The position numbers and the translations under genes are program-made. A stretch of 43,826 nucleotides of DNA, taken from NCBI GenBank assembly GCA_024742835.1, contig JANSXS010000027.1, positions 1 to 43,826 of the forward strand, written 5' to 3'. How positions within the stretch are numbered: the first letter of the stretch is position 1; each line of letters begins with the position of its first letter. The notes beneath the pieces were generated by a model. That model was not told the DNA's origin and ran no database searches. It was given only the letters and a program-made list of their open reading frames with translations. Positions 42,545 to 43,826 of this stretch are shown in pieces. This stretch comes from Paracoccaceae bacterium. GTDB taxonomy: Bacteria; Pseudomonadota; Alphaproteobacteria; Rhodobacterales; Rhodobacteraceae.

Positions 42545-42564
42545 TTTGGTGACTTGGTCACAAA
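42545..42564 (-). promoter_or_regulatory. Candidate Crp/Fnr-type operator before the sulfur operon
   Basis: On the operon strand the sequence TTTGTGACCAAGTCACCAAA is an imperfect palindrome with TGTGAC/GTCAC arms, about 55-75 bp upstream of the DUF2892 start. Its arms resemble Crp/Fnr half-sites, and a Crp/Fnr gene ends 30 bp away. Binding is inferred. Confidence 0.45.
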
Positions 42565-42593
42565 GCCCCGAAAACAGCGCGCCGTCCTGCGCG

Positions 42594-43268
42594 TCACGCC
42601 ACCGCACCCGCAGATCGCACCAGTCGTTCCAGCCCCGCGCGCCCGGTCAGATGGACCTCTCCGCGCGATTGCTCGACCCAGCCGCGACGATGGAATTCCG
42701 ACAGCGTGCGCGACACGACCTCACGCGCCGTGCCAAGCTCGGTGGCCAGAAACGCGTGGGTCGCATGGACAACGCCCGTCGCATCCGCCAGTTCCAGCAG
42801 GCGCGCGGCCAGCCGCACATCAATACGCTGGAACACGATATCGTCGATCAGTGTGAACAGATCGGTGATGCGCCGGGAATACGCGGTGAACACGAATTCC
42901 CGGAAAACGGAGGAGCGCGCCACCAGATCGTCGAATGTCTTGCGCGGGATCGCCGCCGCCGTCACATCCGTCTCCGCGATACCTTCGGCGGAATATTCCT
43001 CGAAGGCCAACATGCAGGCGGTGGTCAGAACACAGCTTTCCCCGGCATGGACCCGGTACAGCGACACCTCGCGCCCGGTGTCGGATTTCTGCTGCACCTT
43101 GACCGTGCCGCTAAGCAGCAAAAGCAGCTTGTCCGCCGACTGGCCCGGCGCGAACACCTGTGTTCCGGCGGGCACTGACACCACGTCACTGCCCTCGACC
43201 AGATCCTTGCGGATATCCTCTGGCAAGCGGCCAAGACCCGCGAACTTGTCGACCCATGATGTTTCCAT
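42594..43268 (-). CDS. Crp/Fnr-family transcriptional regulator
   Basis: This 224-residue protein has an N-terminal cNMP-binding-like beta-roll (VPAGTQVFAPGQSADKLLLLLSG region), a dimerisation helix and a C-terminal winged helix (ATELGTAREVVSRTLSEFHRRG). It is not an FNR oxygen sensor, as it lacks the N-terminal cysteine cluster. It has only two cysteines, Cys79 and Cys85 in GESCVLTTACM, inside the sensor domain. GGAGGA precedes the ATG. Its place directly upstream of the sulfur operon suggests it controls that operon, perhaps sensing a reactive sulfur species through the two cysteines; this is an inference. Confidence 0.9.
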   Translation of the reverse strand: METSWVDKFAGLGRLPEDIRKDLVEGSDVVSVPAGTQVFAPGQSADKLLLLLSGTVKVQQKSDTGREVSLYRVHAGESCVLTTACMLAFEEYSAEGIAETDVTAAAIPRKTFDDLVARSSVFREFVFTAYSRRITDLFTLIDDIVFQRIDVRLAARLLELADATGVVHATHAFLATELGTAREVVSRTLSEFHRRGWVEQSRGEVHLTGRAGLERLVRSAGAVA

Positions 43269-43425
43269 GTCGTGCTCCTCCGGGATTGCAGGCATTGCGA
43301 TGGCGCAGGTAGCGGAATGACGGCGCAGCAGCGATCCACGCGGTTTCCGGTGTAAAGCGTCTTGGCCCGGAAACGCCATGCTTTCCTGCCGCCTGCGGCG
43401 GTCAAACGCAGCCCGAACACGCATC

Positions 43426-43453
43426 CGGCCCGGTTGGCATGTCAACCGGGCCG
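43426..43453. terminator. Hairpin between the DsrE-like and Crp/Fnr genes
   Basis: CGGCCCGGTTG and CAACCGGGCCG form a perfect 11-bp stem with a 6-base loop. It lies about 50 bp after the DsrE-like stop on the minus strand. The T-rich side (AATCTTTGTGTTT) is on the plus strand, so termination efficiency for the minus gene is uncertain. Confidence 0.5.
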
Positions 43454-43504
43454 AATCTTTGTGTTTGCGGCTTCACACGTGAAGATCCGCGACAGGCGAA
43501 GGCC

Positions 43505-43826
43505 TTAGAAGCTCAGCACGCGGGCATCCGCATCCATCAGGCGGGCCGCCATCGCATCGGGCTTGGCCACGCCGATCCCGTCCAGCAGAACGGACGTATC
43601 CTTGCCCAGGCCCGGCAGATAGATCGCGCAGACCTCGACCGTGGCGCCTGTCTTGTCGCGAATCATCTGCATCAGGCCCTGCGGACTCATGTCCTTGGGG
43701 GGCTGACCGGCGGTCGCGGTTTCGGGCGCGTCGCGCAGGGCGAGATCGCCTGCCGGACCGCAAAGCAGGATATGCGCATCGGCGCCCTGCTGGGCGGCCT
43801 GCATGGTCAGGACCATGGACATCAGC
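43505..43826 (-). CDS. DsrE-family sulfur-carrier-like protein (5' end outside window)
   Basis: About 107 residues are visible and the reading frame continues past the window edge, so the N-terminus is missing. The part with QGADAHILLCGPAGDLAL and a later TVEVCAIYLPG fits DsrE/DsrF-like small proteins, where a cysteine carries sulfane sulfur. An internal ATG at 43822 is probably not the start, since DsrE proteins have a further strand before it. The gene lies upstream of the Crp/Fnr gene on the same strand and suits the sulfur module. Confidence 0.75.
   Translation of the reverse strand, partial: LMSMVLTMQAAQQGADAHILLCGPAGDLALRDAPETATAGQPPKDMSPQGLMQMIRDKTGATVEVCAIYLPGLGKDTSVLLDGIGVAKPDAMAARLMDADARVLSF

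Noticed and set aside
42594..43268. Crp/Fnr regulator as FnrL
   Set aside because: FnrL needs an N-terminal cysteine cluster plus a further cysteine for the [4Fe-4S] centre; this protein has only Cys79 and Cys85 in the sensor domain.

Overview
The window comes from a GC-rich alphaproteobacterium of the family Rhodobacteraceae (Roseobacter/Rhodobacter relatives). Gene order and sequence point there: the superoperon bchF-N-B-H-L-M-lhaA-puhABC-bciE-acsF-puhE-hemA-cyc, a ppaA-ppsR regulator pair and a bchG-bch2-bchP-idi unit are typical of aerobic or facultative anoxygenic phototrophs of this group. No rRNA, tRNA, CRISPR array or insertion sequence was seen, and the genus cannot be named from the sequence alone.

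Region 1 (1-10748) is central C1/C4 metabolism. It has the tail of an acyl-CoA synthetase alpha subunit (probably malate-CoA ligase mtkB), PEP carboxylase (ppc), a two-gene NAD-linked molybdo/tungsto formate dehydrogenase, a LysR regulator, and a second, divergent SucCD-like acid-CoA ligase. The formate dehydrogenase and ligase promoters share the palindrome TGGTATACCA.

Region 2 (10761-19331, minus strand) holds bchJ, bchE, idi, bchP, bch2, bchG, ppsR and ppaA. TGT-N12-ACA operators for PpsR lie directly before bchE and bchG, and an FNR-type box lies before bchE.

Region 3 (19332-35831, plus strand) starts with an AT-rich control region carrying two PpsR operators. It continues with the Bchl-synthesis, reaction-centre H-subunit and assembly superoperon, ending in 5-aminolevulinate synthase and a soluble c-type cytochrome. 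Both Mg-protoporphyrin ester cyclases are present: oxygen-independent BchE, and oxygen-dependent AcsF with its partner BciE. No crt, puf, bchCXYZ or bchIDO genes lie in the window although both edges of the cluster are visible, so the photosynthesis genes are split into at least two places.

Region 4 (36032-43826) holds an alpha/beta hydrolase and a minus-strand sulfur module: DsrE-like protein, Crp/Fnr regulator, DUF2892, PmpA/PmpB (YeeE/YedE) channels, an ETHE1/Blh-like metallo-beta-lactamase protein, a DUF442-sulfide:quinone-reductase-like fusion, and a SulP transporter. Together they look like a system for oxidising or detoxifying sulfide and persulfide.

The most interesting points are the bchE control region (perfect 30-bp palindrome with the PpsR operator, touching the ribosome binding site, plus an FNR box), the divergent acid-CoA ligase of unknown substrate, the site shared by the formate dehydrogenase and ligase promoters, and a two-cysteine Crp/Fnr protein as possible sulfur-species sensor.
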